A stretch of DNA of 64,000 bases, taken from NCBI GenBank assembly GCA_963573315.1, contig OY752147.1:558001-622000 (forward strand), written 5' to 3'. Positions 1 to 11,406 of the stretch are shown one piece after another. The notes under the pieces were generated by a model, which was given only the letters and a program-made list of their open reading frames with translations, had not been told where the DNA came from and did not search any database. The position numbers and the translations under genes are program-made. How positions within the stretch are numbered: position 1 is the stretch's first letter; the number at the start of each line of letters is the position of its first letter. This DNA is from Entomortierella parvispora (lineage: Eukaryota; Mortierellomycota; Mortierellomycetes; Mortierellales; Mortierellaceae).

Positions 1-430
1 TCATCAGGCAAGTATTTTCCACCCTTCTCACTAGCCTCTTTTTTTCTATGGGATGACGCGCTCCACCTATATTCATCATTGATCGAAGCATGGAAACGAT
101 GAAACGATGAAACATCTTCAAATAGCCATGCATCCTAACGCTTTGTTCTTTGATACCGTTAAAAAAATTTCTACCGGTCGCGCGATCTTGTTGTTTGCAA
201 CTTCGGAATCTGGCTGCGCTAACAATCTGGCCTGCATGAAACATTCTTCTCAACACCCACTGTAACATCTCATCGACGTTTTGCAACATACACCTTCCCC
301 AATTTCGTACAATCACCGCCGTTGTCCATTGTTATCATCATTATGTTTAATCGCACCCAACTGATGGCCGTACACGTCTAATTGCTCTTCATCGGTAACT
401 CCCGTTGGACTGACTCGACCATACCAATAG
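1..430. other. Sequence without a recognised gene
   Basis: I see no conserved coding segment before the cysteine-rich exon that starts near 431. The missing 5' part of that small gene may lie here, but no in-frame ATG with a convincing splice donor was found. A short open frame from ATG at 128 ends at 260-262 and has nothing recognisable. Confidence 0.4.
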
Positions 431-561
431 GTGCCAGACCTCGCCGCCCGCCGCCACCAACGCCCGCTTGTCAATCAGCCTGCTACGGTGACTATTACAA
501 ATGTATTAGCCTTCCTACAACCTGCGCCAGCGAGCGCGATGCCTGTCTGAAAGGATGCTAG
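431..561 (+). CDS. C-terminal exon of a small cysteine-rich peptide (5' part not found)
   Basis: After a plausible acceptor (AATAG ending at 430, with a CTGAC branch-like motif upstream) the frame reads a short Arg/Pro-rich stretch and then six cysteines ending at a TAG at 559-561. The cysteine spacing is C-x3-C-x6-C-x6-C-x6-C-x3-C, which is symmetrical and ends exactly at the terminal Cys. Such regular spacing is typical of small disulfide-stabilised secreted peptides and unlikely by chance. The frame is closed upstream by TAA at 379-381. Donors tried at 307, 370, 376 and 395 give either a stop, no ATG or a too-short intron, so I cannot place a start or a signal peptide. It could be a real secreted peptide, a CHCH-like mitochondrial protein, or the remnant of one. 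No family assigned. Confidence 0.4.
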
Positions 562-1288
562 AGGTTCATTATTTTAGTCATATCCAACCCTTTGATATCA
601 TTCATTAGACCCTCTTTACTTGCGATAGTATGAATATCAACCAACACTCGATTCCCAGGTGTTTCAAAAAATAATTTGCTGTGTCACCCTTATTAAAGGT
701 TCAATTCATCCTTCGAAGGTCAGTGAAGGACAGAAGGCGCGGTTCCAAGACGTTGGTACCGCAATTTAAACTTCAAGCTCTCAATTCAAATCAGTTGCTG
801 TCTTTGAGATGCTTCGCCTCCGCATCGTAGTCATAGGAAAGCGGAAAACACCGACAATCGCCCCCTGAATGAAAAAAGGAGCAGTCCCGAACCAATTTGT
901 CAGTGCTATAAAAATGAGGACGGCCCTTGAATTTTTTGTTCCTTATCCTTGTGCAGGTGCATGAATTTACCAGTGAAGCTTCCGCTGAGGTCAATTTATT
1001 GCTGTTTGAAAACTAATTTCCATACCTAGTCCTGTGGAGGGAAACCTTCTCATGGCAATTTTTGAAGGGTCTTCGGACCCACTTATACTCTTCATCAATC
1101 AACGAAGGAAAAAAAAAAAAAAAAAAACTTGGCCTAGCGTGTCTTCCATACCTTTGCATTTTCGTCATGCTGAAGGCGTGCAGGTACGCAGGTGTGTGTC
1201 TGTGTGTCTGTGTGTCAGCAAAGGAGCGATAGAGCCAGACAGTGGTTGTGGGAGTTTTTCTTTATTGTAGATGTGATTAAAGGTCGCT
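562..1288. other. Intergenic region, no gene seen
   Basis: Contains an 18-19 base A run near 1110-1128 and a TGTGTCTGTGTG simple repeat near 1194-1217. Short open frames here have no composition or splice support. Confidence 0.4.
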
Positions 1289-2125
1289 TCATGACGTTCC
1301 CATGAGCTGTGCTCGTAGCTGAAGAATGTTGATTCGTTGATCCTCTGGAAGAGATGCAATGTCGGCAGGCGTCAATGCCATCACTTGCTGCAACAGCTGC
1401 TGTTGTTGCTCTAGATTGTCAAAAGAGAAAATGTTGGTTACTTTCACTTTTTCAAGGTACAGCAAAACACATTGTTATTTTTCTTACCGAGCACAGGTTG
1501 AGGAATGGTGGGTGCTGCCTGATGAAATGTAGGAGGAGTAGGCGGAACAGGTGCAGCAAGCATTGGAGGGGCTGCAGGGGCGGGTGGTTGTGGTGGCAAA
1601 TGTGCTGACGCCGATCTCTTCTGAATTTCCAGAGATGCATCCCTGTTAGTAAACAAACAGAAAAAAACAGAGAAACAACGACATCACCAAGCTGTCCTAA
1701 ACGGTCTGCTTTACCTGTAACGATATTGGATCCACCATGTTGTTCATAAGCATCGCCTGGACTAGTGCATGCGAAAGCTGAGGGTTGGCAGCCAAGAGGT
1801 TGATGGCCCTGTCTGGATCAGTTGCGGAGAGAGCTTTCATCGATGATATAACATCGTATACATTCTGCTGGGTCATTGAGGCCAAGACGGCTGTGATGGC
1901 ATCTGTGGCATTTGCAGTTGGTTGCAAAGGTCTTGGGGGGGCCAAAAGAGGTGGGGGAGGAGGGACCAGGGCACCAGGGCCCATTCTAGGATCCAGGACG
2001 CCACCGCCACCAATCGCAGGGTTTGAACGAGGATTTATCCTGGGATTATGCTGCATGAATCCTTGTGGAGGCTGAGGAGGATGTGGGGGAGGGGGACCTC
2101 TTGGATCATGAGGACCGTTGTTCAT
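1289..2125 (-). CDS. CstF-64-like 3'-end processing protein (hinge plus C-terminal domain, no RRM)
   Basis: Three exons on the minus strand: 2125-1722, 1642-1488, 1410-1289, giving about 226 residues. The frame begins with a Pro/Gly-rich stretch. A helical hinge region follows (ALSATDPDRAINLLAANPQL, then ALVQAMLMNNMVDP), which matches the CstF2/Rna15 hinge that binds CstF77 and symplekin. After a Pro/Ala-rich linker the protein ends with VMALTPADIASLPEDQR-INILQLRAQL, the CstF-64 C-terminal three-helix domain that contacts Pcf11. The second junction is clean (codon GAG split G/AG). The first needs a weak donor, GTTACA at 1721; the stronger GTAAAG at 1714 breaks the frame. Metazoan and yeast relatives carry an N-terminal RRM. 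None is encoded upstream, where the divergent Mgm1 gene begins at 2752. It could be a Pti1-like or dedicated scaffold paralogue. Confidence 0.75.
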
Positions 2126-2751
2126 TTTTGGGTATGTGGGATACGTGCTCTGTCGGGTTTCTAGGATGAAGGCGAGCGTCGAGTGATGTTCGAAGAGAGC
2201 GATAAAAGTGCCTGTGTCAATGATAGCCTGGGGATATGTGAATAGGACAAGCCGAGGTGTAGCGCGAGAAGAAAGACGCTTCTGGGCAAACAAACGACCT
2301 GCAGAGGATGCAAACAAGAAGCACGGAGAGAGAGAGCAAGTGATCAAAAGGAATGAATGAATGCAGCCAGCAGAGCGCATGAACGCATCGCCCGAAAGAA
2401 AAAAACCCCAGTCCCACGTGACTGCAGCCGCCAACAGAAAATTCCCTTTGTGGGTGCACCCGCTCTTTTCTGGTTTTGCATGCACCAGTGTGTCAGGTCA
2501 TTGGCCGTTGGCCCGGCTTTCTTTTCCTTCCCTCTCCTTCTCTTCCGTCCTTCCTCCTTCTCGCTACATTCCCTCATACTCACCCCATTAAGCACCTTCT
2601 TATATCCCCATTGAACAGACCAAGCAGCCTCGAACCATAGTTACCCTGCTGTTTTGTTTTTTTTTGCATTATTTTTTTTCCCTTCTTCTTCTGTTTGTCT
2701 GTGCTCTCATTTCAATCTCATTCCCTTCATTCCTCCTTCCCGTACACCCTC
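2126..2751. promoter_or_regulatory. Shared upstream region of the CstF-64-like gene and Mgm1
   Basis: The two genes diverge from this 626-bp stretch. It is CT-rich toward Mgm1, with pyrimidine runs at about 2517-2575 and 2650-2695 typical of fungal promoters and 5' leaders. No single factor site is certain. Confidence 0.4.
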
Positions 2752-5700
2752 ATGATCTCAAGGCTGCTGGCAGAGGCCCCAGCTGCCGCCAAGGCCGCCG
2801 TCCACGCCAGGGCTGTCCACCATTTTGGCCGCCCCACCCCAGCTCGTCTCCTTTCTACAGCTGCTATCCTTCGCACGGCCCCCACTACCTCTTCCGCCAT
2901 GGCCGGACATGGTCTTCGTTCCTCTGCCCGGCTTCACCAGCGTTACTACAATAGCTCCGGAGCCTCCAATACGCCCTTTAATGCCGGAAGCATTGCGCGT
3001 AAGAAGCTACTGTCTGCTGCCTCGGGCGCCCGTTTGGTCTCTCGAGCCTTCTCTACAGCCAATCGCCCACACACTGCATCGTCGCCTTTTGCACTCCCGC
3101 GACGCAGGTCCGACCTGCATTTTTATCGCACCCGTCGAGGTACCTTGATGGTGCGTCGTGGTATCGCTGCCACGGCGGCGCCTCGGTTTGTTATGCATGC
3201 ATTGCGACTACCCATGGGCGCCTTGACGGCCAGTTTGGCAGGTCTGTCCTATGCACAATACAAGGTCACTGGTAAGCAACCCGTCGCCCATTTATGCTCT
3301 GTGAAAGCTCGCTTTGGGTATTAGAATTTCACTCACTCGCGTCATGTTATTTTCATAGAATTGTCAAACAAGGGACACGACTGGGCCATGAATCTTGCTG
3401 ATGATGTCAAGGGCTTGGTTACCTCTGTGAAGTCCACCATGGATCAAGTTCATTTGCCGGAACTGTCCCTTCCTGAGTTCCTGGTCCCACTCTTCCGAGG
3501 AGCCACGTTGGATGACAAGACTTCGCTCACGAGCGAGGTTAGCGCGGCGGGAGTCGAATCACAGGATGGTGCCCGTTTTATTCGCAAATCTCCCACGGGT
3601 GGCAACAACAACAACAATGAGGAAGACCCCAACCACAAGCAGGAAGCTGCCGCTGCCGCTGCGGCCGCCGCTGCAGCTGCGGTTGCCAAGGCAAAGGGCG
3701 AGGAGCCAGAGCCACCTAAACCTTCAGGGATCCCACCCCATGATGGAGACTTCATGTTGTTGACCAAGAAGCTGATCGAGGTCCGGAATGTTCTCAACTC
3801 GATCGACCACAATGATACCCTCAAACTGCCCAGCATCGTCGTTATTGGTAGTCAGAGTTCTGGAAAGAGTTCTGTTCTGGAGGCGATCGTAGGACACGAA
3901 TTTTTACCAAAGTAAGTGATAAATCCTTGCCATGATTGCAAAGATATGAACAAAGTAGATTATAACATTGACGTCTTATTCCTACTAACCCTAGGGGATC
4001 AAACATGGTGACTCGTCGTCCGATTGAACTCACTCTCATCCATACCCCTCACTCAAAAGAAGAGTATGGAGAGTTTCCTTCATTGGGATTGGGCAAGGTG
4101 CACGACTTCAAGCGAGTTCAACAAACACTCAAGGATCTCAACATGGCAGTTCCTGAATCCGAATGTGTATCTGCAAAGCCCATTGAGCTTCGTATCTATT
4201 CACCTAACGTTCCGGATTTGACGTTGATCGACTTGCCAGGATACATCCAAATTACATCCAAGAACCAGCCCATCTCTCTGAAGGAAAAGATTTCGGAGCT
4301 GTGTGAAAAGTATATCCAGGAGCCCAACATCATCTTGGCTGTTTGTGCTGCAGATGTCGATCTAGCCAACTCGGAGGCTCTTAGAAGCAGTCGGAAGGTG
4401 GATCCATTGGGATTGCGCACAGTAGGGGTTATTACAAAGATGGATCTCGTCGAGCCCGATCGTGGCGTGGCCATTCTTCGGAATCATGATTACCCTCTGC
4501 ATCTCGGATATATTGGTGTTGTCTGCAAGGCACCAACAGTGGCGAGCAAAGACAACATGACTCAGGCCGTGATCAAAGTTGAAGACGCCTACTTCAGAAG
4601 CGCGTATCAGTTCAGTCAAAGGGGCGTCGCTGTAGGCACCGGAACATTGCGCAGGAAGCTGATGGACATTCTGGAGGAAAACATGGGCTCTAACCTTGGA
4701 TCGATTGTCAAGGCTGTGCAAAAGGAGTTGGATGAGACCCGATACCAATTCAAGGTCGAGTACAATGACCAAAAGATGAGTGCCGAATCTTATGTGGCCG
4801 AATCCGTGGACAAACTGAAGCACCGTTTCAAGGACTTTTCCAAGGCATTTGGCAAACCTCAGGTCCGACAGGAGATCCGCCATATGCTGGAGCAGCGCAT
4901 GCTGGATATTTGTGCTCAAAGGTACTGGTCCGACCCCCGACTGAGCGAGCTGTCACAGTTAGATTCTAGCCCCACGGTAGACGAGGATCGATCCTATTGG
5001 GATCTGCAGCTGGAACTGGCATCATCTGCTCTCACAAAATCGGGAGTTGGCCGTCAAACGACTCAGCGTGTTGTGGACATTCTGACACAGACTATGGAGC
5101 ACTTGTCCGAAGCAGAGCCATTCAACCACCACCCAGAAGCTGCCGAGTCCATCAAGGTGATGACGCACGAAATTTTGAGCAGTCGTAGTCAAGCAACCGC
5201 GGACCAGGTTGAGAACACGATCAAGCCCTACAAGTACGAGGTCGAGTGTACTGATGGAGAATGGACGGAGGGTGTCAAGCGGGCGATTACCTTGGTGCAA
5301 ACGGAGCTGCAGATGTGTGAGGACGGCCTGGCCAAGATCAAGACGACCGTCGGCACCAAGAAGTTGCGCAAGGCCATCAACTATGTCATTGCCTCGGATC
5401 GGGAAGAGGCCAAGAGAGCTGAGCGTCGAGAAGCTGTGGCCAGGTTGCGAGAGTCGAACCCACGCCAATTTTTGGAAGACAGGAACTCGGAGACTTCAGA
5501 CCCTGCTGGAGAAGAACACGAGCATGGGGAGGATGCTGAACACGAGCTGCGGGAACACCATTCCGAGGAGGAGGACGAGCTCGAGGCGGCGATCCGACCT
5601 CATTTTAACCCAAAGTTGCTGAATAAGGCACGCGAAGCCATATGGCTGCGGGACCGGGCACTGATTCTCAAGTACCGCCTCTCGGCCCTGAAGTCCAAGA

Positions 5701-6017
5701 CGTGTAAGAGCTCCAAGAATAAGACGCAGTGCCCAGAGGCGTTTTTGGCTGTAGTGGCAGAAAAATTGGCGTACACGAGTGTCATGTTTATCCAGGTGGA
5801 GTTGATGAACGAGTTCGTATTCCAGCTGCCACGGATGATTGACAGTCGGTTGGGCGTCAAGATTGGCCAGGAGGCGATGGAGAAGTTTGCACGGGAAAAT
5901 CCATTGGTGGGCAAGCACCTGGAGCTGATGGATAAGCGGATCAAGCTGGAGGAGGTGTGGGAGAAGCTCAATTATCTTGTTCGCAGACAGGAGGAGGCGA
6001 AAGCCCGCAGATGGTAG
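2752..6017 (+). CDS. MGM1: Mitochondrial inner-membrane dynamin-like GTPase (Mgm1/OPA1)
   Basis: Three exons (2752-3271, 3359-3911, 3995-6017) give about 1031 residues. The N-terminus is Arg/Ala/Ser-rich with almost no acids, as expected of a mitochondrial presequence. A hydrophobic stretch near residues 150-170 may be the membrane anchor or rhomboid-cleavage segment of this family. A poly-Ala/Glu/Pro linker (about residues 275-305) precedes the GTPase domain. The P-loop is GSQSSGKSS (about 337-345), followed by the switch threonine in VTRRP, DLPG (about 435) and TKMD (about 505). The C-terminal third is helical and ends in a GED-like region. Mgm1/OPA1 fuses inner membranes and shapes cristae. 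Intron 2 splits the GTPase domain between G1 and G2. The upstream in-frame ATG at 2695 would add a hydrophobic extension; 2752 gives a better presequence. Confidence 0.93.
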
Positions 6018-6384
6018 TGGCGACGTGCTAGATAGAAGAGAGCTGGCTGTGCTGTGTAGTGCAGCGCAATGCAGCGACTCGGATGAAGACAAGAATAAAA
6101 ACAAAAACTTAGAAGAGGCACGTTCGCATGGCATTGGCACAGCAACCTTGGGCGAGTGTGGGCACGGAGACACAGTCACGGGCATGAATGATCTTTTTGG
6201 GGAATGCTCCCTTGTTGCGACTGACCTCATCCGACCTTAATCACGTTTAACAGCAGCACCACCAGCAGCACCACCAGCAGCAACAACAGGGCTATTCACG
6301 ATCCTGCCCACCAGACCTCATTCTACCTCAGCTTCCCTCTCTTTAACACAGACATTTGACCAGAAACCCCCTCCCTCCAGCAGA
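6018..6384. other. Intergenic, includes a CAG/CAC-rich tract
   Basis: Between Mgm1 and the AMPK gamma gene. An imperfect CAGCAGCACCAC repeat lies at about 6251-6290, followed by a CT-rich leader just before the ATG at 6385. Confidence 0.5.
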
Positions 6385-8576
6385 ATGACCGACCCCGAGG
6401 ACAGCACCACAAAGGCGCTGGTCACGGACCTCGAGCGGACGTCTATCAATGCACAGCAGGAACAGGGCCATGACCTTAGAATGCAGTCTACGCCTGGGTA
6501 TGAGCCCCATGATGGCCAAGTGAACGACGCCCCAGCAGTAACAATCGAGAGCCAGAGTTCGGAAGAACACAAACTCGTCAACTCTCAGACTGAACGTACC
6601 TCTGGGAGCAGTCGCAACAACTCCACCGGCAGAGGCACGTTGTTGCCTTCTCCTCTATCAACATCGCAGCTTCCAGAAATGACCACAGAACAGGATTATT
6701 TCACGCCCCAGGAGACCACACGTTCAACACATGAAAGTGAGCACCAGGACGGAGAAGCATCGGTCTTGTCGGAAGAGGAAGAAGGAGTAGAGTCCAAGGC
6801 GACAGAAACACATGTGGGAAACGAGCCGCGTCGGCGTTCAGGCTCCACTGTATCGGCCTCGGCTTTGGCGGCTGCGGTTTCTGCCCTTCCGCCAATGCAT
6901 CCAACACCCGTGTCATCGATCACGGGTATTGTCATGGAGGGGAAGGATGGGGAAGTTGTTACGGTGGAGCACACCCTGCCTCCTCCTTCTCATCTTGCGC
7001 CATTGCCACCTTCTTCCTCACTCCCCAACACGGAACTGGTCGGTGACGCCATGCCTGCAAACATCTCGACAGATCCTGCAACATCAATAGCAGCAACAAC
7101 GTCAACAACTTCAACAACTTTAACGCCATCGTCTGCCGCGACAGAGGGAACAGACGTTAGCGTATTAGGAACTGGATCTTCTGGAGCGCAGCCGTCTTCC
7201 GCGGAGACGATTGACCCAGTGGCCTCTTATTCCGCCTGGCGCAAAAAGAAGGATACAGAGATTTCTCAAGGAACCCAGGCTGTGATGGAGGTGTTCTTGA
7301 AGCAACACTCGGCATATGATGTACTGCCTGTCAGCTACCGCCAGATTGTTTTAGATACGACCTTGTTGGTCAAAAAGGCACTCTCAGTCCTGATGCAATA
7401 CAGTAAGCGCAGTTGGTGTTGTTGCGTTAATTGCGTGGAGAATGGTAAGCACTGAGACCTTAATCATTGTTTTTCTCTCTCGCTGCTCATCATTAGACAT
7501 CGTATCGGCTCCTCTCTGGGATTCGAGCAGGCGCAAATTTTCCGGCATGCTGACGGCCACGGATTTTATCAACCTCATCCAGTTTTATTACAGCCACTCT
7601 TCATACACGGCTGCCATCCGAGAAATGGACCAATTCCAAATATCACAACTGCGAGGTAAAGCACGCGTTAATTTGCATATTGAGGCAGTGTTGCAGGATA
7701 CCCAGGGTGGCGGAATGAATTATGCAGCTGACAGATCTCCTCCCTCTGTTGTTTTTTCAAAAGATGTTGAGAAAGTAATAGGGGTACCACCACCAGAACT
7801 CTTTTCATTACATCCTCTTCAATCCCTGTATGATGCTTGTCAGCTCTTGGTAGAGTCTCGGGCCCATCGATTACCACTTGTGGATGTCGATTCGGAAACA
7901 GGCGAGGAGATGATTGTGTCTGTCTTGACACAGTATCGAATCCTAAAGTTTATCGCAATGAATGTAAGTGAGCCCTTGTTATCCCACAACGGAGATTTTT
8001 TTTTTTTTTTGTAATACGTCTTGATCGATCCATTCGTATTTACCGCACCAACGCTTTTGATAGTACCAAGATGAAAAGACTTTACGACAACCGCTTTCCG
8101 AGCTCAAGATTGGAATTTATACGGACTTGGCTACTGCGGATCTCTCCACACCCGTAATGGCTGTGATTGACATGTTTGTAAAGCGAAGGATATCTTCAGT
8201 ACCGATCGTGGACGATGACGGTGTCGTACTGAATGTCTTTGAAACAGTTGATGTCATGACATTGGTAAAGGCTGGTGTCTATCGTGACCTGGACCTTTGT
8301 GTGGCAGAGGCGCTTCTTCGACGACCAGACGATTTTGCAGGAGTGCATACCTGTACACTCAACGACTCTCTCTCATCCATCTTTGGGACGATTCGGAAAT
8401 CTCAGGTCCATCGTTTGATTGTGGTCGACAGCGAGAATAAGCTCAAGGGTATTGTCAGTCTTTCTGATATCATGCGGTATCTGATCGGAGGTCGACGATC
8501 CAGTCAAAGAACTGACCTAGATGTCGATGAAGATCCAGAACCAGTTCTGTCAAATGGTGCACCGATCGACAATTGA
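6385..8576 (+). CDS. SNF4: AMPK/SNF1 gamma subunit (CBS-domain energy sensor)
   Basis: Four exons (6385-7402, 7497-7655, 7764-7963, 8064-8576) give about 629 residues. The C-terminal ~350 residues carry four CBS motifs of the Snf4/AMPK-gamma type: SRRKFSGMLTATDFI, ESRAHRLPLVDVD, KRRISSVPIVDDDG and KSQVHRLIVVDSENK. These bind adenine nucleotides and tune the SNF1 kinase to energy state. The first ~275 residues are a low-complexity Ser/Thr/Glu-rich extension with no recognisable domain; budding-yeast Snf4 is only about 320 residues. Exon joins restore the conserved segment QISQLR-DVEKVIGVPP and the MN-YQDEKTLRQPL join, which supports the introns. The gene runs tail-to-tail with MTR3, with 104 bp between stop codons. 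Confidence 0.93.
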
Positions 8577-8680
8577 GAAACACAAACAAAATAAAAAGGG
8601 AAGCTCGTCCTGAGACGATATTCCGTGCTTTCTTTCTCTTTCTTTTTTTTATTGAGATGGAGAGCACCGATTGAACTTCT

Positions 8681-10030
8681 TTACAAGGCGTTCTTGCTCT
8701 CGTTAATGGACTCGAGCAAGGCATGATGCATGACGGCATAGATCTTGTTGCAAGCCTCCACGCAGTGCTCTACAGACTAACAGCAAATAGGAGGAAAGAC
8801 GGTACCGTGTTGTCAGTATGGGAGTTCATATTAGACGCCATCGCTCTTCATCCCCACGAAACAGGAAAAAAAACCCCCTTTTACCTGAGAAATGGTAGTG
8901 GATTCAGCTTTTCCACTCTGAAGAACATGTGTGACCTCATTCAACGAAGGCATGTACGCCAGCACGATCGCGCCTTGTTCATATTTCTCTTCTTCAAGAT
9001 CCGCATCCATGTAAATCTGTGGTGGTATTGAGGATGATCCAGATGTTGATGATGATGATGACTCTGGTACAGTCGAGATATAAGAAGCGGAGCAGCCGGC
9101 GACCAGATCCAACATCTCAATACCGGCATGGGCCAAAGCTGCAGAGGCACAGGTGATGGCAGCCGAGAGACAAGAACCCCATCCATCGGATTCCAAGACT
9201 GTGATGTAAACGTCAATTGCCGACTTTGGCAAGAGTTCCAAACGCACTGCTGGAGTCAAAGCTTGAGTGATGATCAAGGACAGCTCCTTCTCTTGCGGGT
9301 CCTGGAAACACATACAAAGGGGCAATGTCAGTAAATCGGAAAATATCTCAATGAAAGCTAGAGGGAGCTCGCTGAAAAATAATATTTACCCTCATGCTGG
9401 ATCGACGCTTGGCACATGAAAAGGTGGCAAACTTGATCTCGCAGTTCAATACACCCTTTCCGCTGAATCCTTGTCCAGTTCTCTTGATAGGGCGGGGTCC
9501 ATAGCTAGAAATCAATGAAAATGCAGAGCCGATAGAGGCGAACTGTTGGGTCAGTTATGGATCTTTGAAATAGGAGAGTTGCTTCGACAGTCTGCGCTCC
9601 AGATCCTTACACTCCACAGGCAAGCTTGGTCTTTTCCAATTCAATATAAGCCGATCCATTGGCCTGGTTAATCAATCCTGTCTTGAGATCTATAGCAGGA
9701 GCGAGAATATCGTTAGCAGACGCGTTCTCCTAGGGTGTGGATCTGTCTTCTACGCGTCTCCATCAATGAGGCACAATACAACTCTGTGCCTTTCTGTTAA
9801 GGATCCTCAATCTCTTCCTTCCTTGATGTCCAAGAGTTGAGGGACCGTTCTGGGAAAAGGAAAAAACAAAACAAGGAGCGAAGGAACATACAAATGGGTC
9901 TCATGTCTTCGGGCTGTCGCTTGGCATCATGGCGAGTCTCTCCATAAGGGGTCCACCGCTTGTGGTCAACGGGGTATTCAACCAAGGGGGCGACGCTGAG
10001 CTCTGGTCCTGCTACACGCTTGCGATCCAT
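8681..10030 (-). CDS. MTR3: RNA exosome core subunit Mtr3 (RNase PH-like)
   Basis: Five minus-strand exons (10030-9892, 9689-9611, 9504-9390, 9301-8885, 8776-8681) give about 281 residues, close to EXOSC6/Mtr3 (about 270). The order of motifs fits an RNase PH fold: RPIYLKTGLINQANGSAYIE, ACGVYGPRPIKR, the ALTPAVRLE helix, VLESDGWGSCLSAAI, and ALAHAGIEMLDLVAGCSAS. The Mtr3 branch is suggested by the AGIEMLDLV segment and short N-terminus. Mtr3 is a non-catalytic member of the six-subunit exosome ring for rRNA processing and RNA decay. The last junction uses the acceptor ending at 8777 so that the frame continues SVEHCVEACNKIYAV. The gene diverges from the WKF-domain gene, with 204 bp between start codons. 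Confidence 0.9.
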
Positions 10031-10234
10031 GATGTTTTCTGCTGAAAGGTGGTGATGAGTTTGAAATGTTGGTCGCCAGCATGGCATCTTTAAAAAACTT
10101 GTGACTGCTCGTTACAGCCACTGAAAAAAAGAAAAAAAAAAGCAACAAGGCAGTTGCTTGACAAGAACTCCAAAGGCCAGACACGACGTGCTCATTCATC
10201 ACTCATCCGCTCTCACCCACACATCCATCTCACA
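10031..10234. promoter_or_regulatory. Compact bidirectional promoter between MTR3 and the WKF-domain gene
   Basis: Only 204 bp separate the two divergent ATGs, so both transcripts must start here. An A-rich tract lies at about 10121-10141. No individual element is certain. Confidence 0.5.
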
Positions 10235-11406
10235 ATGTCCGATTCAGCCGTCAAGCGGGTTAAGGTCTCCAAGCCCGAAAAGAAAAAACCCACAGTTCCT
10301 GCCACTGATAACACGTCCACAGCAGGAGAGACCACTGTCGAAGTTGAGGCCGAGCCTTTGATTGATATCCCTGCCGTCAAAAAGAAGAAGGAGCGCCGGG
10401 TCAAGACCGAGGACGACATTGCTGCCAAGCAGGAGAGGAAGCGTTTGCGCAAGGAGGCCGAGGAGGCCAAGAAAGGAGCTGCTGTTAAGAAGGCCACCAT
10501 TCAGAACAAGACTCCAAAATGGAAACAATTCTTGAAGAACTCTTCCGAGGCTGACAATGCAGAGCAATTGAAGGATACTTCTTACAAGGTCAAGGGCGAC
10601 GATGGCTCTGACGATGATGAAGACGACAGTGATAACGAGAGTGAAAAAGTCAACAACAAGAGGAAGGCAGACAAGGATTCTGAAGGACGGGCCAAGAAGG
10701 AGACCAAGAAGGGCAAGAAGGAGGACGACAGCAAGCTAGCTGCTTTGGACATTTCAACGCCAGGTACGTTTGGGCTTGACTTTTCTCGTAATAATGATTC
10801 TCACGCATAGATGCAAAGACTAATCAGATGTTTCGTCCGCTGCCGGAACACAGGATTGCAATACCTTGTCGAATGGAAGAGATCCAGGGACACATGGAAG
10901 TTCCAAAAGTTGCGACAGGTCTGGCTGATCAACAACATGTATGATGACAAGCAGATCCCTAGCACTCACTGGGAAATCTATCTGGAATATATTCACGATC
11001 TCAAAGGAGCAGCAAGGACCGTAAGTCGTTGGCCTCATTGTTTTTGTTTCTTGTCTTGTTTAAAAGACGATTTCTCTTCAAGCATCAACTAACGGTCACG
11101 TAATGGTCTACTACGTATTAGTCCGCTATCAACGATGCCAAGCAGATTGTCGAGGCACCAGAACCTGAAGAAGAAAAGAAAGATGCTGATGGTGATGAGG
11201 AGATGAAGGGAGATGATTCAGTAACGACTATGAGTGAAGACAACAAGGAGACGACTGGAGAAGATGAAGAAGCACCCTCGACGATCCCATTGAGCGAGGA
11301 AGAGAAGGCGGAAGAGGAGGCAAGATTGGCAGCCAAGGCCGAGGCCAAGCGCGCGGCCGAGGTCAAGTCAACAAGAGCTATGGATGTTCTGAGAGTCTTG
11401 GCATAG
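10235..11406 (+). CDS. WKF-domain (C7orf50-like) nucleolar-type protein
   Basis: Three exons (10235-10763, 10854-11020, 11122-11406) give about 326 residues. The N-terminal half is extremely Lys/Glu/Asp-rich with several basic runs suitable as nuclear or nucleolar signals. The core GLQYLVEWKRSRDTWKFQKL continues into RQVWLINNMYDDKQIPSTHW, which matches the WKF domain seen in human C7orf50. The tail has a second acidic stretch and ends RAMDVLRVLA, also like that family. Function is not established. Human C7orf50 is nucleolar, and a ribosome-biogenesis role is an inference. The acceptor ending at 10853, not the earlier CATAG at 10810, is needed to reach the conserved frame. Confidence 0.85.

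Noticed and set aside
128-262. 44-residue open frame near the window start, including CANNLAC
   Set aside because: It does not splice in frame to the cysteine-rich exon at 431 and has no signal-peptide character.
2126-2485. N-terminal extension of the CstF-64-like frame
   Set aside because: Low-conservation sequence over the promoter. The Pro-rich start at 2125 is the first convincing methionine.
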